Source of the DNA: an uncultured Rhodospirillaceae bacterium
GTDB taxonomy: Bacteria > Pseudomonadota > Alphaproteobacteria > Rhodospirillales > Magnetospirillaceae
Direction of reading: 5' to 3'
Length of the DNA stretch: 64,000 bases
NCBI GenBank assembly: GCA_903901915.1
Contig: CAIUSV010000012.1
Coordinates: 62,001 to 126,000, forward strand
Shown: positions 49,394 through 59,663 of the stretch, in pieces
Layout of the letters: each line of letters opens with the position of its first letter
How positions within the stretch are numbered: the first letter of the stretch is position 1
Made by a program: the position numbers and the translations under genes
Notes under the pieces: model-generated
Told to the model about the DNA's origin: nothing
What the model saw: only the letters and a program-made list of their open reading frames with translations
The model's database searches: none

Positions 49394-49821
49394 TCTCGTC
49401 CCCGGCGGCGGCGGCCAAGCCGAAGAAGTGCTTCAGTCTGCCCGAGATCCGCGCCGAGCAGGAAATCCGCCACGGCATCTATCTGCGCGAGGCGGCCAAG
49501 CGTTGCGACGGACGCTACCTCAGGGGGTCGAACGACATGTGGCAGAAGTTCGAGGCCGCCAACGCCACCAAGTTCAAGGCCGCCATGGACAAGCGCAAGC
49601 GGGCCTGGGAACGGGAATTTCCCGATGACTGGCAATACAAGATCAACTACGCCGACGGCCGTCTCGTCACCTACGACCGCAACGTCCCGCTGACCACCGG
49701 ATTTTGCGAGAACATCGACGAACTGCTGAAGGAGGTGGACAAGCGCGGCTATGGCGGCTTTTCCGGCCAGGCCAAGCTGATCCACAACGAGGTGATCGAC
49801 GATTACAAGGTCTGCCAGTAG
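49357..49821 (+). CDS. Exported protein with four cysteines, function unknown
   Basis: A 154-residue protein: signal peptide (LVLFAALAVLISSPAAAAK), then a soluble domain with cysteines in KKCFSLPE, AKRCDGRY, TGFCENID and YKVCQ at the very end, likely two disulfides. The central part is charged and helical (ATKFKAAMDKRKRAWEREF). No family is recognised. The start lies inside the 3' end of msrQ, so it is probably co-expressed and might be a periplasmic partner or substrate of the MsrPQ unit. That link is inference. Confidence 0.8.
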   Translation: MRLVLFAALAVLISSPAAAAKPKKCFSLPEIRAEQEIRHGIYLREAAKRCDGRYLRGSNDMWQKFEAANATKFKAAMDKRKRAWEREFPDDWQYKINYADGRLVTYDRNVPLTTGFCENIDELLKEVDKRGYGGFSGQAKLIHNEVIDDYKVCQ

Positions 49822-49834
49822 CCCCGAAACGAAA

Positions 49835-49858
49835 ACGCCCCGGACCAGGCCGGGGCGT
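49835..49858 (-). terminator. Terminator between the four-Cys gene and the small membrane gene
   Basis: A 9-bp stem (ACGCCCCGG with CCGGGGCGT, six-base loop). On the minus strand it is followed by TTTTCGTTTC, which fits Rho-independent termination of the gene at 49884-50111. On the plus strand no T-run follows. Confidence 0.75.
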
Positions 49859-49883
49859 CTCGAAAACCATCCGTCGCCGGGGT

Positions 49884-50111
49884 TCAGCCTTCCTGCGAAC
49901 CGCCGGTCGAGGCCAGGTACATCACCACGCTGCCGAACACCGCGGTCAGCAGCAGCCCCAGGTAAAGGGCGATGCCGAGCGGGCTGGTGGCCGGGCTGGG
50001 AGCGGCGCCACCGCTGCCGAACAGGGCACCCAGCGTCGGCACGGCCAGATACAGGGCGATGACCACCACGCCCGCCACGGTAAGACCCAGAACCTTCGGA
50101 AGGACGCCCAT
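49884..50111 (-). CDS. Small two-helix membrane protein
   Basis: A 75-residue protein with two membrane helices: VLGLTVAGVVVIALYLAVPT near 6-25 and LGIALYLGLLLTAVFGSVVM near 43-62, ending in TGGSQEG. No family is recognised. ATG 50111 has GGAG six bases upstream and was preferred; an ATG four codons earlier is possible. It diverges from glgB, with 207 bases between, and has its own terminator. Confidence 0.6.
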   Translation of the reverse strand: MGVLPKVLGLTVAGVVVIALYLAVPTLGALFGSGGAAPSPATSPLGIALYLGLLLTAVFGSVVMYLASTGGSQEG

Positions 50112-50318
50112 GATACGCTCCATCGATTGAATTGCCGGCCCGTCGGGCCGATCCCCTGGGAGTACCACTACCAGATTTAGGGACTTGGCGGAAGTCCAAT
50201 CAGTCCAATTCCAGGCTACCTTGGCGCCCCATGGAGACGCCGCGATAAAATTCCCGCCTTGCCTTTCGCCGCGAAGGCGGGACAATCAGCGGCGGGGGCT
50301 TGGCAACAAGGGGAAAGC

Positions 50319-52517
50319 ATGCCCAATACCGTCATCTTGGTGGCTCCTGGCGATGCCGATGCCATCGCCGCCGGAAGGCACGGCGATCCGTTCGCCGTGC
50401 TGGGACCGCATCGCGCCAAGGGCGGTACGATCGTGCGCAGCTTTCAGCCGCGGGCGGCGCGGGTCTCGGTGCTGACCGCCGCCGGCGAGGTGCCGATGCG
50501 GCGGGTGCATGGCGACGGCCTGTTCGCCGTCCATCTCTCTCCCGCCCCGGCCGAGGGCTATCGCCTGTTGGTCGAGCGGCCCGACGGCGCGCTGGACATG
50601 CTCGAAGACCCCTATCGCTTTCCACCGCTGCTGGGCGATCTCGACATCCATCTGCTGGCCGAGGGCACCCATCTGCGCACCTTCGAGAAGCTGGGGGCGC
50701 ATGTGCGGACCGTCGATGGCGTCGATGGCGTTCACTTCGCGGTGTGGGCGCCCAATGCCGACCGGGTGTCGGTGGTGGGCGATTTCAACGGCTGGGACGG
50801 CCGCTGCCATCCCATGCGGCTGCGCCACGACGCCGGGGTGTGGGAGATCTTCGTTCCCGGACTGGGCCACGGCGCCGTCTACAAGTTCGAGATCGTGGCA
50901 CGCGGCGGCATGATGTTGCCGCTGAAGGCCGATCCTTACGGCCACTGGGCCGAATTACCGCCCAAGACCGCCTCGGTGGTGTGGGAGCTGGGGCCGCGCG
51001 ACTGGCGTGACGGCGACTGGATGGCCGGGCGGAAGGGCCGTAACGACCGCCATGCCCCGGTCAGCATCTACGAGATTCACCTGGGGTCGTGGCGCCGTGT
51101 GCCCGAGGACGGCAACCGGTCGCTCAGCTACCTGGAGATGGCCGACCAGTTGGCCGGCTACGTCGCCGACATGGGTTTCACTCATGTCGAGTTCCTGCCG
51201 GTGCACGAACATCCCTTCGGCGGCTCGTGGGGTTATCAGCCGGTGGGGCTGTTCGCCCCCACCAGCCGCTACGGCACTCCCGAGGAGTTCCGCACCCTGG
51301 TCGAGCGCCTGCACCAGCGCGGCATCGGCGTGATCATCGATTGGGTGGCGGGGCATTTCCCCAACGACCCCCACGGACTCAGCTGGTTCGACGGCAGCCA
51401 CCTCTACGAGCACGAGGACCCGCGCCTGGGGGTGCATCGGGACTGGAACACCCTGATCTACAATTACGGTCGCAACGAGGTGCTGAACTACCTTTACGCC
51501 AACGCGCTGTACTGGCTGGAGCAATACCATGTCGACGGCCTCAGGGTGGATGCGGTGGCGTCCATGCTGTACCTGGACTATTCGCGCGAGCCGGGCGACT
51601 GGTATCCCAACCGTTATGGCGGCAACGAGAACCTGGAGGCCATCGAGTTCCTGCGCCGGATGAATCAGGTGGTCTACGGCGAACATCCCGGCGCCATGAC
51701 CATCGCCGAGGAATCCACCGCCTGGCCCATGGTGTCGCGGCCGGTCCATCTCGGCGGGCTGGGCTTTGGGTTCAAGTGGAACATGGGCTGGATGCACGAC
51801 ACCCTGAGCTACTTCTCGAAAGAGCCGATCCACCGCCGCTATCATCATGACGATCTGACCTTCGCCCAGCTCTACGCCTACCACGAGAATTTCGTGTTGC
51901 CGCTGTCCCATGACGAGGTGGTGCATGGCAAGGGGTCGATCTTCGGGCGGATGCCGGGCGATCCCTGGCAGCGTTTCGCCAATCTGCGCGCCTATTACGG
52001 CTTCATGTGGACCCAGCCGGGCAAGAAGCTGCTGTTCATGGGCCAGGACTTCGCCCAGGAGCGCGAGTGGAACGAGGATTCCAGCCTGGACTGGCACCTG
52101 CTCGACGACCGCCGGCATGACGGCGTGCGCCGTCTGGTGCGCGACCTCAACCACCTCTACCGTACCGAGCCGGCGCTGCACCAGTTGGACAACGACCCCG
52201 CCGGTTTCGCCTGGATCGACTGCAACGACCGCGACAACTCGGTGCTGTCCTGGCTGCGCCGCGCCCAGGACGGTCGCGACTTCGTGGTGGTGGTGGGCAA
52301 CTATACGCCGGTGGTGCGGGAGTCCTATCGTATCGGCGTGCCCGAGCCGGGGTTCTATCGCGAGATGCTCAACACCGATTCGGAATGGTACGGCGGCTCC
52401 AATGTCCACAACCAGGGCGGCGTCGAGGCCGAGGAAGTCTCGTGCCACGGCCACCGCTGGTCGGTCCGCCTCCGCCTGCCGCCGCTGGCGACCTGCGTGT
52501 TCAAGCGCGAGTGGTGA
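50319..52517 (+). CDS. glgB: 1,4-alpha-glucan branching enzyme
   Basis: A 732-residue GH13 branching enzyme making alpha-1,6 links in glycogen. The N-terminal CBM48 regions (about 20-220, with [20 protein letters not shown]) precede the catalytic barrel. Catalytic residues match the E. coli enzyme pattern: nucleophile Asp411 in [10 protein letters not shown], acid/base Glu464 in AEESTAWP and Asp532 in [14 protein letters not shown] 50319 follows AAGGGG. First gene of glgB-glgX-malQ-glgP; a 144-base gap separates it from glgX. Confidence 0.97.
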   Translation: MPNTVILVAPGDADAIAAGRHGDPFAVLGPHRAKGGTIVRSFQPRAARVSVLTAAGEVPMRRVHGDGLFAVHLSPAPAEGYRLLVERPDGALDMLEDPYRFPPLLGDLDIHLLAEGTHLRTFEKLGAHVRTVDGVDGVHFAVWAPNADRVSVVGDFNGWDGRCHPMRLRHDAGVWEIFVPGLGHGAVYKFEIVARGGMMLPLKADPYGHWAELPPKTASVVWELGPRDWRDGDWMAGRKGRNDRHAPVSIYEIHLGSWRRVPEDGNRSLSYLEMADQLAGYVADMGFTHVEFLPVHEHPFGGSWGYQPVGLFAPTSRYGTPEEFRTLVERLHQRGIGVIIDWVAGHFPNDPHGLSWFDGSHLYEHEDPRLGVHRDWNTLIYNYGRNEVLNYLYANALYWLEQYHVDGLRVDAVASMLYLDYSREPGDWYPNRYGGNENLEAIEFLRRMNQVVYGEHPGAMTIAEESTAWPMVSRPVHLGGLGFGFKWNMGWMHDTLSYFSKEPIHRRYHHDDLTFAQLYAYHENFVLPLSHDEVVHGKGSIFGRMPGDPWQRFANLRAYYGFMWTQPGKKLLFMGQDFAQEREWNEDSSLDWHLLDDRRHDGVRRLVRDLNHLYRTEPALHQLDNDPAGFAWIDCNDRDNSVLSWLRRAQDGRDFVVVVGNYTPVVRESYRIGVPEPGFYREMLNTDSEWYGGSNVHNQGGVEAEEVSCHGHRWSVRLRLPPLATCVFKREW

Positions 52518-52661
52518 GCGGGAAAGAGGCCTTTACGGCGATCGCATCTCTATCGGATCATCCATGATATCGACGAACGGAATCGGGTCGTAAATGTTTT
52601 GCATATTCGCCATGGCGCCCGGGACGCCCTCGTCCGCGACGACCTGCGTTTCGAGGACTGA

Positions 52662-54815
52662 ATGACCTCCCGCCACCGTATCCTGCCGGGCTTGCCGTAT
52701 CCGCTGGGCGCCAGCTGGGATGGCAACGGCGTCAATTTCGCCCTGTTCTCGGCCAATGCCGAGCGGGTGGAGCTGTGCCTGTTCGACCATAGCGGCCTGC
52801 GCGAGATCGAGCGGGTGGCGCTGCCGGAATACACCGACGAGGTCTGGCACGGCTATCTGCCCGATATCCGGCCGGGGCAGTTGTACGGCTATCGGGTCTG
52901 GGGGCCTTACGATCCCGGTGCCGGCCATCGCTTCAACCCGCACAAGCTGCTGATCGATCCTTACGCCAAGGCGTTGGCCGGAACGTTCGAGTGGTCCGAG
53001 ACCCATTTCGGCTTTCGGCTGGGATCGTTGAAGCAGGATCTGGTCATGGACCGGCGCGACAACGCCCGCTTCATGCCGAAATGCCGGGTGGTGGATACCG
53101 CCTTCACCTGGGGTGGCGATCGCCGGCCGGCGGTGCCTTGGTCGGAGACCATCGTCTACGAAGCCCATGTGCGCGGCTTCACCTTGAAGCATCCCGGCGT
53201 GCCGCCGGCGCATCGCGGCACCTTTCTCGGCCTTGCCCAACCCGGGGTCATCGACCATCTGCGGCGGCTGGGGGTAACCAGTATCGAATTGCTGCCGGTG
53301 CAGGCCTTCATCGACGAGCGTCATCTGGTGGACAAGGGGTTGCGCAATTTCTGGGGCTACAACCCCATCGCCTTTTTCGCCGCCGAGCCGCGCTATTACG
53401 CCTCCAGCGCCCACGGCGACTTCAAGACCATGGTGCAGCGGCTGCACGACGCCGGCATCGAGGTCATTCTGGACGTGGTCTACAACCACACCGCCGAAGG
53501 CAACCACCTGGGGCCGACGCTCAGTTTCCGCGGTATCGACAACGTCAGTTACTACATGCTGGGGCCGGGTAACCGTCGCTGGTACGAAAACTATTCCGGC
53601 TGCGGCAACACGCTGAATATGGGCCATCCCCGGGTGCTTCAGATGGTGTTGGACTCGTTGCGCTATTGGGCCGACGAGATGCATGTCGATGGCTTTCGTT
53701 TCGATCTGGCGTCGTCGCTGGCGCGCGGCAAGACCGGATTCGAGGGCGGCTCCAGCTTCCTCGACACCATCCGCCAGGACCCGGCGTTGTCGCGGGTCAA
53801 GCTGATCGCCGAGCCGTGGGATCTGGGCGGCGACGGCTATCGTCTGGGGGCGTTTCCCCCCGGCTGGTCGGAATGGAACGGCCGTTATCGTGACACCACG
53901 CGGCGGTTCTGGGCCGGCGAGGCCGGGCTGATCGGCGATCTTGCCAGCCGGCTGACCGGATCGAGCGACATGTTCGGCTGGGGCGGGCGGCGGCCGTGGG
54001 CCAGTCTTAATTTCGTCACCTGTCACGACGGCTTCACCCTGAAGGACCTGGTGACCTTTGAACGCAAGCACAACGAAGCCAACCGCGAGGATAACAAGGA
54101 CGGTACCGACGCCAACTATGCCTGGAACTGCGGCCACGAGGGACCGTCGCCCTATCCCGAGATCCGCGACCTGCGGCGACGCCAGGCGCGCAATATGATG
54201 GCGACGCTGCTGTTGTCCCAGGGGGTACCGATGCTGCTGGGCGGCGACGAACTGGGCCGCAGCCAGAAGGGCAACAACAACGCCTATTGCCAGGACAGCG
54301 ACATCAGCTATGTCGATTGGGACGACGTCGACGAGGAGATGCTGGCCTTCACCCGCGCCCTGATCGAGTTGCGCCGCGCCCATCCGGTGTTCCGCCGGCC
54401 GCGCTTCTTCGAGGGCAAGCGCGTTCCCGGCTCGACGCTGAAGGATATCGTCTGGATCACCCCCGAGGGCCGCGAAATGGGCCATGGCGACTGGACCATG
54501 CCGTTTGCCCGCTCGCTCGGCTTCGTCCTGGGCGGCGAGTCCTGCGCCATCGACAACCTGACCGGCCGCGAGGAAATGGACGACACCTTCCTGGTGCTGC
54601 TTAATGCCTATCACGAGGCGGTGCCCTACACGCTGCCGCCGGTGGCGCTGGGGCGCAGTTGGGAGGTCGTACTCGACACCGCCGAAGCTGCGGCCGTCAA
54701 TACCGGAGCCCAGTGGGCCGCCGGCATCACCTATCCGTTGAAGCCGCGCTCGCTGGCGGTGTTGCGCCGCTCGGGACGGGGGCGCGGCGGTCATGACGAG
54801 GGGATAAGGACATGA
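52662..54815 (+). CDS. glgX: Glycogen debranching enzyme (isoamylase type)
   Basis: A 717-residue GH13 enzyme cutting alpha-1,6 branches of phosphorylase-limit glycogen. A CBM48 domain (about 10-110) leads to the barrel, with nucleophile Asp348 in VDGFRFDLASSLAR, Glu384 in LIAEPWDLG and Asp456 in TCHDGFTLKDLV. The C-terminal beta domain includes KDIVWITPEGREM. The stop overlaps the malQ ATG (ATGA), so the two are coupled. In the preceding gap there is no terminator, so glgB read-through is likely. Confidence 0.96.
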   Translation: MTSRHRILPGLPYPLGASWDGNGVNFALFSANAERVELCLFDHSGLREIERVALPEYTDEVWHGYLPDIRPGQLYGYRVWGPYDPGAGHRFNPHKLLIDPYAKALAGTFEWSETHFGFRLGSLKQDLVMDRRDNARFMPKCRVVDTAFTWGGDRRPAVPWSETIVYEAHVRGFTLKHPGVPPAHRGTFLGLAQPGVIDHLRRLGVTSIELLPVQAFIDERHLVDKGLRNFWGYNPIAFFAAEPRYYASSAHGDFKTMVQRLHDAGIEVILDVVYNHTAEGNHLGPTLSFRGIDNVSYYMLGPGNRRWYENYSGCGNTLNMGHPRVLQMVLDSLRYWADEMHVDGFRFDLASSLARGKTGFEGGSSFLDTIRQDPALSRVKLIAEPWDLGGDGYRLGAFPPGWSEWNGRYRDTTRRFWAGEAGLIGDLASRLTGSSDMFGWGGRRPWASLNFVTCHDGFTLKDLVTFERKHNEANREDNKDGTDANYAWNCGHEGPSPYPEIRDLRRRQARNMMATLLLSQGVPMLLGGDELGRSQKGNNNAYCQDSDISYVDWDDVDEEMLAFTRALIELRRAHPVFRRPRFFEGKRVPGSTLKDIVWITPEGREMGHGDWTMPFARSLGFVLGGESCAIDNLTGREEMDDTFLVLLNAYHEAVPYTLPPVALGRSWEVVLDTAEAAAVNTGAQWAAGITYPLKPRSLAVLRRSGRGRGGHDEGIRT

Positions 54816-57013
54816 GTGCTACGCCGGCGCTGGATCATCTGGCGCGATTGGCCGGCATCGAGGATGGCTGGTGGGATTTCTTCGGTGAATGGCGGGTGGT
54901 GCCGGCCGAGACCAAGCGGGTGTTTCTTGCCGCCATGGGGCTGCCGGCCGAGGATGACGAGCAGATCCGCGCCAGCCTTCAGGATCTGGAGGCGCGGCCG
55001 TGGCGGCGCTGGCTGGTGCCGGTGCGCGTCATCGAGGAGCACAGCGCCGAACCCGCCATCGCCGTCACCTTGCCGGCCGAGGCCGACGAGGCCGAATTCG
55101 AGTGGATGCTGGAAGAGGAGCTGGGCATCGTCCACGCCGGCCGGTTCCGTCCCTGTGATTTGCGCTGGGGCGAGGAACGCGAGGTGGACGGCCTGCTGGT
55201 CAACCGCCGCTGGCTCGACCTGCCGGCGCTGCCGCCGCCCGGCTATCATCGCCTGACCCTGACCGGCCCCGATAGGGTGTGCGCCACCATGATGGTGATC
55301 GTCACCCCCGAGCGGGCCTTCGTGCCGGACGCGGTGGCCGAAGGGGGGCGGGCCTGGGGCATCGCCACCCAGATCTATGCCCTGCGCTCGTCCGGCGACT
55401 GGGGAATCGGTAGCTATGGCAACCTCGCCGAACTGGCAGAAGGGGCGGCGAAGCTGGGAGCCGCGTGCGTCGGGATCAATCCGCTGCACGCGCTGTTTCC
55501 CAGTCATCCCGACCGCTTCAGCCCCTATTCGCCGTCCAGCCGGCGGTTTCTCAACATCGCCTATATCGACGTCGAGGCCATTCCCGAATTCGCCGAGTGT
55601 CGGGAGGCCCGCCGCCTGGTCGCCTCGCCCGGCTTTCAGGCCGAACTGGCGCGGGTTCGCGGCGAGGCGCTGATCGATTATCCCGGCGTGGCCCGGATGG
55701 CGCGGCCGGTGCTGGAGGCGCTGTACCGCTGGTTCCGCACGACCCATCTGCGGGTGAACGACGAGCGCGGCCTCGATTTCCGCGAGTTCCAGCGCGAGGG
55801 CGGCGACAAGGCGCGGCTGTTCGCCACCTTCGAGGCGCTCCACGAACGCTTCAGCCGCGACGGCACCGGCTATTGGCGCCAGTGGCCGAAGGAATATCGC
55901 CGCCCCGATTCACCGGCGGTGGCCGCCTTCGCCGAGCACAATGGCGAACGGGTCGAGTTTTTCCAGTGGCTGCAATTCACCGCCGACCGGCAATTGGCCG
56001 CCGCCGCGCGGGCCGGCCGAGAGGCCGGTGCCGGTATCGGCCTTTATCGCGATCTGGCGGTGGGCATCGCCGGCGACGGCGGCGAGGCGTGGGCGGAACA
56101 AGATGCCCTGGCGCTGGGCGTCTCGGTGGGGGCGCCGCCAGATCCGCTGGCGCTGAAGGGCCAGGATTGGGGGTTGGTGCCGTTCAATCCGTTGACGTTG
56201 CGCGATCACGCCTATGCCCCGTTCATCGAGGTGATGGCGGCCAACATGCGTCATGCCGGAGCCCTGCGCCTCGACCATGCCATGGCGTTGCAGCGGCTTT
56301 ACTGGGTGCCGCCGGGCCGACCGGCCGATCAGGGCGCCTATGTCCGCTATCCGGTCGAGGATCTGTTCCGGCTGGTGGCGCTGGAAAGTCGCCGCAACCG
56401 CTGCCTGGTGATCGGCGAGGATCTGGGGACCGTGCCCGACGGGTTCCGCGAGCGCATGGACCGCATGGGTATCTTCGCCTATCGGGTGATGGTGTTCGAG
56501 AAGACCGGGGAGGGCCGTATCCGCCGGCCGGTGGATTTCGATCCCCAGGCGCTGGCCATCTTCGCCACCCATGATCTGCCGTCGGCGCGGGGCTGGTGGC
56601 TGGGACGCGACATCGACAGCCGCGAGGCGCTCGATCTTTATCCCCGCCCCGGTCAGGCGGCGGAAGAGCGTGCCAACCGCCAGAACGATCGTGACGCCAT
56701 GGTCGCCGCCCTGGCCGGCGAAGGATTGCTGGCGGCGGACTTTCCCTCCGCCGGTACCCTGACCGACGCCCAGGCGGTGGATCTGGCCGCCGCCGCCCAC
56801 GCCTATCTCGGGCGATCGGCGGCGCGGCTGGTCATGGTCCAGATCGAGGACGCCCAAGGCCAGGATACCCAGATGAACCTGCCGGGGACCACGGTGGAGC
56901 ATCCCAACTGGCGGCGGCGGTTCGGCGACGATACCGCCCACATTCTTGCCGACCGGCGCGTGATCGAGCTGGGGCGGAGCCTGTCGGACCGCGCTTCGGC
57001 GCATAATTCATAG
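54812..57013 (+). CDS. malQ: 4-alpha-glucanotransferase
   Basis: A 733-residue GH77 amylomaltase that moves glucan chains between acceptors. An N-terminal domain (about 1-180) precedes the barrel: WGIGSYGNLAELAEGAAKLG, nucleophile Asp488 in LRLDHAMAL, Glu536 in VIGEDLGTVP and Asp588 in THDLPSARGWW. All catalytic positions are intact. It would remove short maltodextrins left by debranching. Coupled to glgX; glgP starts 19 bases after its stop. Confidence 0.95.
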   Translation: MSATPALDHLARLAGIEDGWWDFFGEWRVVPAETKRVFLAAMGLPAEDDEQIRASLQDLEARPWRRWLVPVRVIEEHSAEPAIAVTLPAEADEAEFEWMLEEELGIVHAGRFRPCDLRWGEEREVDGLLVNRRWLDLPALPPPGYHRLTLTGPDRVCATMMVIVTPERAFVPDAVAEGGRAWGIATQIYALRSSGDWGIGSYGNLAELAEGAAKLGAACVGINPLHALFPSHPDRFSPYSPSSRRFLNIAYIDVEAIPEFAECREARRLVASPGFQAELARVRGEALIDYPGVARMARPVLEALYRWFRTTHLRVNDERGLDFREFQREGGDKARLFATFEALHERFSRDGTGYWRQWPKEYRRPDSPAVAAFAEHNGERVEFFQWLQFTADRQLAAAARAGREAGAGIGLYRDLAVGIAGDGGEAWAEQDALALGVSVGAPPDPLALKGQDWGLVPFNPLTLRDHAYAPFIEVMAANMRHAGALRLDHAMALQRLYWVPPGRPADQGAYVRYPVEDLFRLVALESRRNRCLVIGEDLGTVPDGFRERMDRMGIFAYRVMVFEKTGEGRIRRPVDFDPQALAIFATHDLPSARGWWLGRDIDSREALDLYPRPGQAAEERANRQNDRDAMVAALAGEGLLAADFPSAGTLTDAQAVDLAAAAHAYLGRSAARLVMVQIEDAQGQDTQMNLPGTTVEHPNWRRRFGDDTAHILADRRVIELGRSLSDRASAHNS

Positions 57014-57032
57014 GAGAAAGCCCCCGGTCGGA

Positions 57033-59570
57033 ATGACCACCCTTGCCGAATCGCGCCATTTCATGGAGGAATGGAGCGGGGTGGATTGTGCAGCCGGGGG
57101 CGGGGATCAAGACATGAAGCGGGTTGGACCTCCGGTGGCGAGGCTGTTGGGCGACGATGTCGAAAGCGTCAAGTCCGCTCTCAGCAGCCATCTGCTCTAT
57201 ACCGTCGGCAAGGAGCCGATCAACGCCACGGCGCGCGACTGGTTCATGGCCGCCGCCCATACGGTCAGGGATCGCGTCACCGAGCATTGGATGCCGACGC
57301 TGAACCGCTATTACCAGCAGGATTCCAAGCGGGTCTATTATCTGTCCATGGAGTTCCTGATCGGCCGGACCCTGGTCAACAGCCTGATCAATCTGGGCAT
57401 CTACGAAAACGTTCGCCAAGCCATTTCCGAATTGGGACAGGACTTCGACGAGGTCGCCGCCTGGGAGGTCGAGGCGGCGTTGGGCAATGGCGGCCTGGGT
57501 CGGCTTGCCGCCTGCCTGCTCGATTCCATGGCGACCATCGGCGTGGCCGGCTTCGGCTATGGCATCCGCTACGATTACGGCATGTTCACCCAGCACGTCG
57601 ATCACGGCTGGCAGGTGGAAAGCCCAGAGAACTGGCTGCGCTATGGCAATCCGTGGGAGTTTCCCCGCCCCGGCGTGATTTATCCCGTGCGGTTCGGCGG
57701 CCGCGTCATCCACTTCCGCGACGTGCTGGGACAGTCGCGGTCGCAATGGGTGGATGCCGAGGAGGTCATGGCCATGGCCTTCGACGTGCCGGTTCCGGGT
57801 TATGGCGGCAAGACGGTCAATAACCTGCGGCTGTGGTCGGCCAAGTCCACCCGCGAATTCGACCTGAAATATTTCAATGCCGGCAATTACATCGAGGCGG
57901 TGCGCGACAAGAACGAGTCCGAGACCCTGTCCAAGGTGCTGTATCCCTCGGATATGACCGAACGCGGCAAGGAGCTGCGCTTCAAGCAGGAATACTTCTT
58001 CGTCGCCGCCTCCATCCAGGACATCCTGGCCCGTTTCCGCAAGAGCCACTCGGATTGGGACAAGCTGCCCGGCAAGGTGGCGATCCAGCTCAACGACACT
58101 CATCCGGCGCTGGTGGTGGCCGAACTGATGCGGGTGCTGGTGGACGAACACCAGATCGAGTGGGACCGCGCGTGGTCCATCACCCAGAACTGCTGCGCCT
58201 ACACCAACCACACCCTGCTGCCCGAGGCGCTGGAGACCTGGCCGGTCGATCTGTTCGAGCGGGTGCTGCCGCGCCACATGGAAATCATTTTCCGGCTCAA
58301 TCACGAATTCCTGCAAGGCGTCCGGTATCGCCATCCCGGCGATGTCGAATTGCTGAGTCGGGTGTCGTTGATCGGCGAGGGCGGCGAACGCCGGGTGCGG
58401 ATGGCCCATCTGGCGGTGATCGGCAGCCACAAGGTCAACGGCGTCGCCGCCATTCATACCGGCCTGATGAAAAGCACGATCTTTTCCGATTTCGAGCATC
58501 TCAGCCCGGGCAAGATCACCAACAAGACCAATGGCGTCACCCCCCGGCGCTGGCTGCTGGCGGCCAATCCGCGGCTGGCCCATCTGATCACCAGTCGTAT
58601 CGGCGACGGCTGGATTTCCGATCTCGATCAGTTGCACAAGCTGGAGGGGTTGGCCGACGATCCCGGATTCCGCGGCGAGTTCGCCGCCGTCAAGCGCGCC
58701 AACAAGGACGCCCTGGCCGCCATGATGGCGCAGCGGCTGGGCATCGACGTCGATGTCGATTCCCTGTTCGACGTTCAGGTCAAGCGCATCCACGAATACA
58801 AGCGCCAGCTTCTCAACGTGCTGCATGTGGTGACGCGCTACGCCCGCATCCGGGCCAATCCGCTGCTCGATCCGGTGCCGCGCACCGTGATCATCGGCGG
58901 CAAGGCAGCGCCGGGCTATCATGTCGCCAAGCTGATCATCAAGCTGGTCAATGATATTTCCGAGGTGGTCAACAACGACCCGCTGATCGGCTCGAAGCTC
59001 AAGCTGGTGTTCGTTCCCAACTACAACGTCTCGACCGCCGAGCTGGTGATGCCGGCGGCCGACCTGTCGGAGCAGATCTCCACCGCCGGCACCGAGGCGT
59101 CGGGCACCGGCAACATGAAGATGTCCATGAACGGGGCGCTGACCATCGGCACCTGGGACGGCGCCAACGTCGAAATCTGCGAGGAGGTCGGCGAGGAAAA
59201 CATGTTCCTGTTCGGCCTGACGGCGCAGGAGGTGGCGCGGCGGCGCATCGACGGCTTCAACGCCGTGGCGGCGGCCAGGGCCGACAAGGAACTGAGCCAA
59301 GCGCTGGATATGATCGGTTCGGGCTTTTTCTCGCCCGACCAGCCCGACCGCTACAAGCCGCTGGTCGACATTCTGACGGTCAACGGCGACCACTATCTGC
59401 TGACCGCCGACTATCCGCTCTACATGGCGGCGCAGGAGCGGGTGGACCAGACCTATCGCGATTCCCAGGACTGGACCCGCAAGGCCATCCTCAACGTCGC
59501 GCGCATGGGCAAGTTCTCGTCCGACCGTACCGTCACGGAATACGCCCGCGAAATCTGGGGTGCGCTGTGA
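57033..59570 (+). CDS. glgP: Glycogen phosphorylase
   Basis: An 845-residue GT35 enzyme releasing glucose 1-phosphate from glycogen chain ends. Family segments are RVYYLSMEFLIGRTLVNSL near residue 105, AALGNGGLGRLAACLLDSMA near 150 and, at the end, the PLP site EASGTGNMKMSMNGALTIG with Lys696. The start at 57033 is the longest ATG option; an ATG at 57114 (27 codons later) better matches many homologues, and neither has an ideal ribosome site. Last gene of the glycogen set; a promoter for the efflux genes follows. Confidence 0.96.
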   Translation: MTTLAESRHFMEEWSGVDCAAGGGDQDMKRVGPPVARLLGDDVESVKSALSSHLLYTVGKEPINATARDWFMAAAHTVRDRVTEHWMPTLNRYYQQDSKRVYYLSMEFLIGRTLVNSLINLGIYENVRQAISELGQDFDEVAAWEVEAALGNGGLGRLAACLLDSMATIGVAGFGYGIRYDYGMFTQHVDHGWQVESPENWLRYGNPWEFPRPGVIYPVRFGGRVIHFRDVLGQSRSQWVDAEEVMAMAFDVPVPGYGGKTVNNLRLWSAKSTREFDLKYFNAGNYIEAVRDKNESETLSKVLYPSDMTERGKELRFKQEYFFVAASIQDILARFRKSHSDWDKLPGKVAIQLNDTHPALVVAELMRVLVDEHQIEWDRAWSITQNCCAYTNHTLLPEALETWPVDLFERVLPRHMEIIFRLNHEFLQGVRYRHPGDVELLSRVSLIGEGGERRVRMAHLAVIGSHKVNGVAAIHTGLMKSTIFSDFEHLSPGKITNKTNGVTPRRWLLAANPRLAHLITSRIGDGWISDLDQLHKLEGLADDPGFRGEFAAVKRANKDALAAMMAQRLGIDVDVDSLFDVQVKRIHEYKRQLLNVLHVVTRYARIRANPLLDPVPRTVIIGGKAAPGYHVAKLIIKLVNDISEVVNNDPLIGSKLKLVFVPNYNVSTAELVMPAADLSEQISTAGTEASGTGNMKMSMNGALTIGTWDGANVEICEEVGEENMFLFGLTAQEVARRRIDGFNAVAAARADKELSQALDMIGSGFFSPDQPDRYKPLVDILTVNGDHYLLTADYPLYMAAQERVDQTYRDSQDWTRKAILNVARMGKFSSDRTVTEYAREIWGAL

Positions 59571-59598
59571 GGTTCCGGGTGCCAGTTACCCTCTGTTA

Positions 59599-59627
59599 CT
59601 GACACGCATCGCGGCTATGGTCATAAT
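59599..59627 (+). promoter_or_regulatory. Predicted promoter of the RND efflux operon
   Basis: CTGACA (59599-59604), 17 bases, CATAAT (59622-59627): one mismatch to consensus in each hexamer and ideal spacing. Transcription would begin near 59634, 30 bases before the adaptor GTG. The -35 overlaps an imperfect inverted repeat (CAGTTAC, five bases, GTTACTG at 59583-59601) that could be an operator. Confidence 0.65.
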
Positions 59628-59663
59628 CGGCACTGCATCCGATGGAAGCAGGGGGTAGGCGGC

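Noticed and set aside
56832-59393. An 853-codon minus-strand frame opposite malQ and glgP
   Set aside because: Antisense to two enzymes with intact catalytic motifs; composition typical of a GC-driven shadow.
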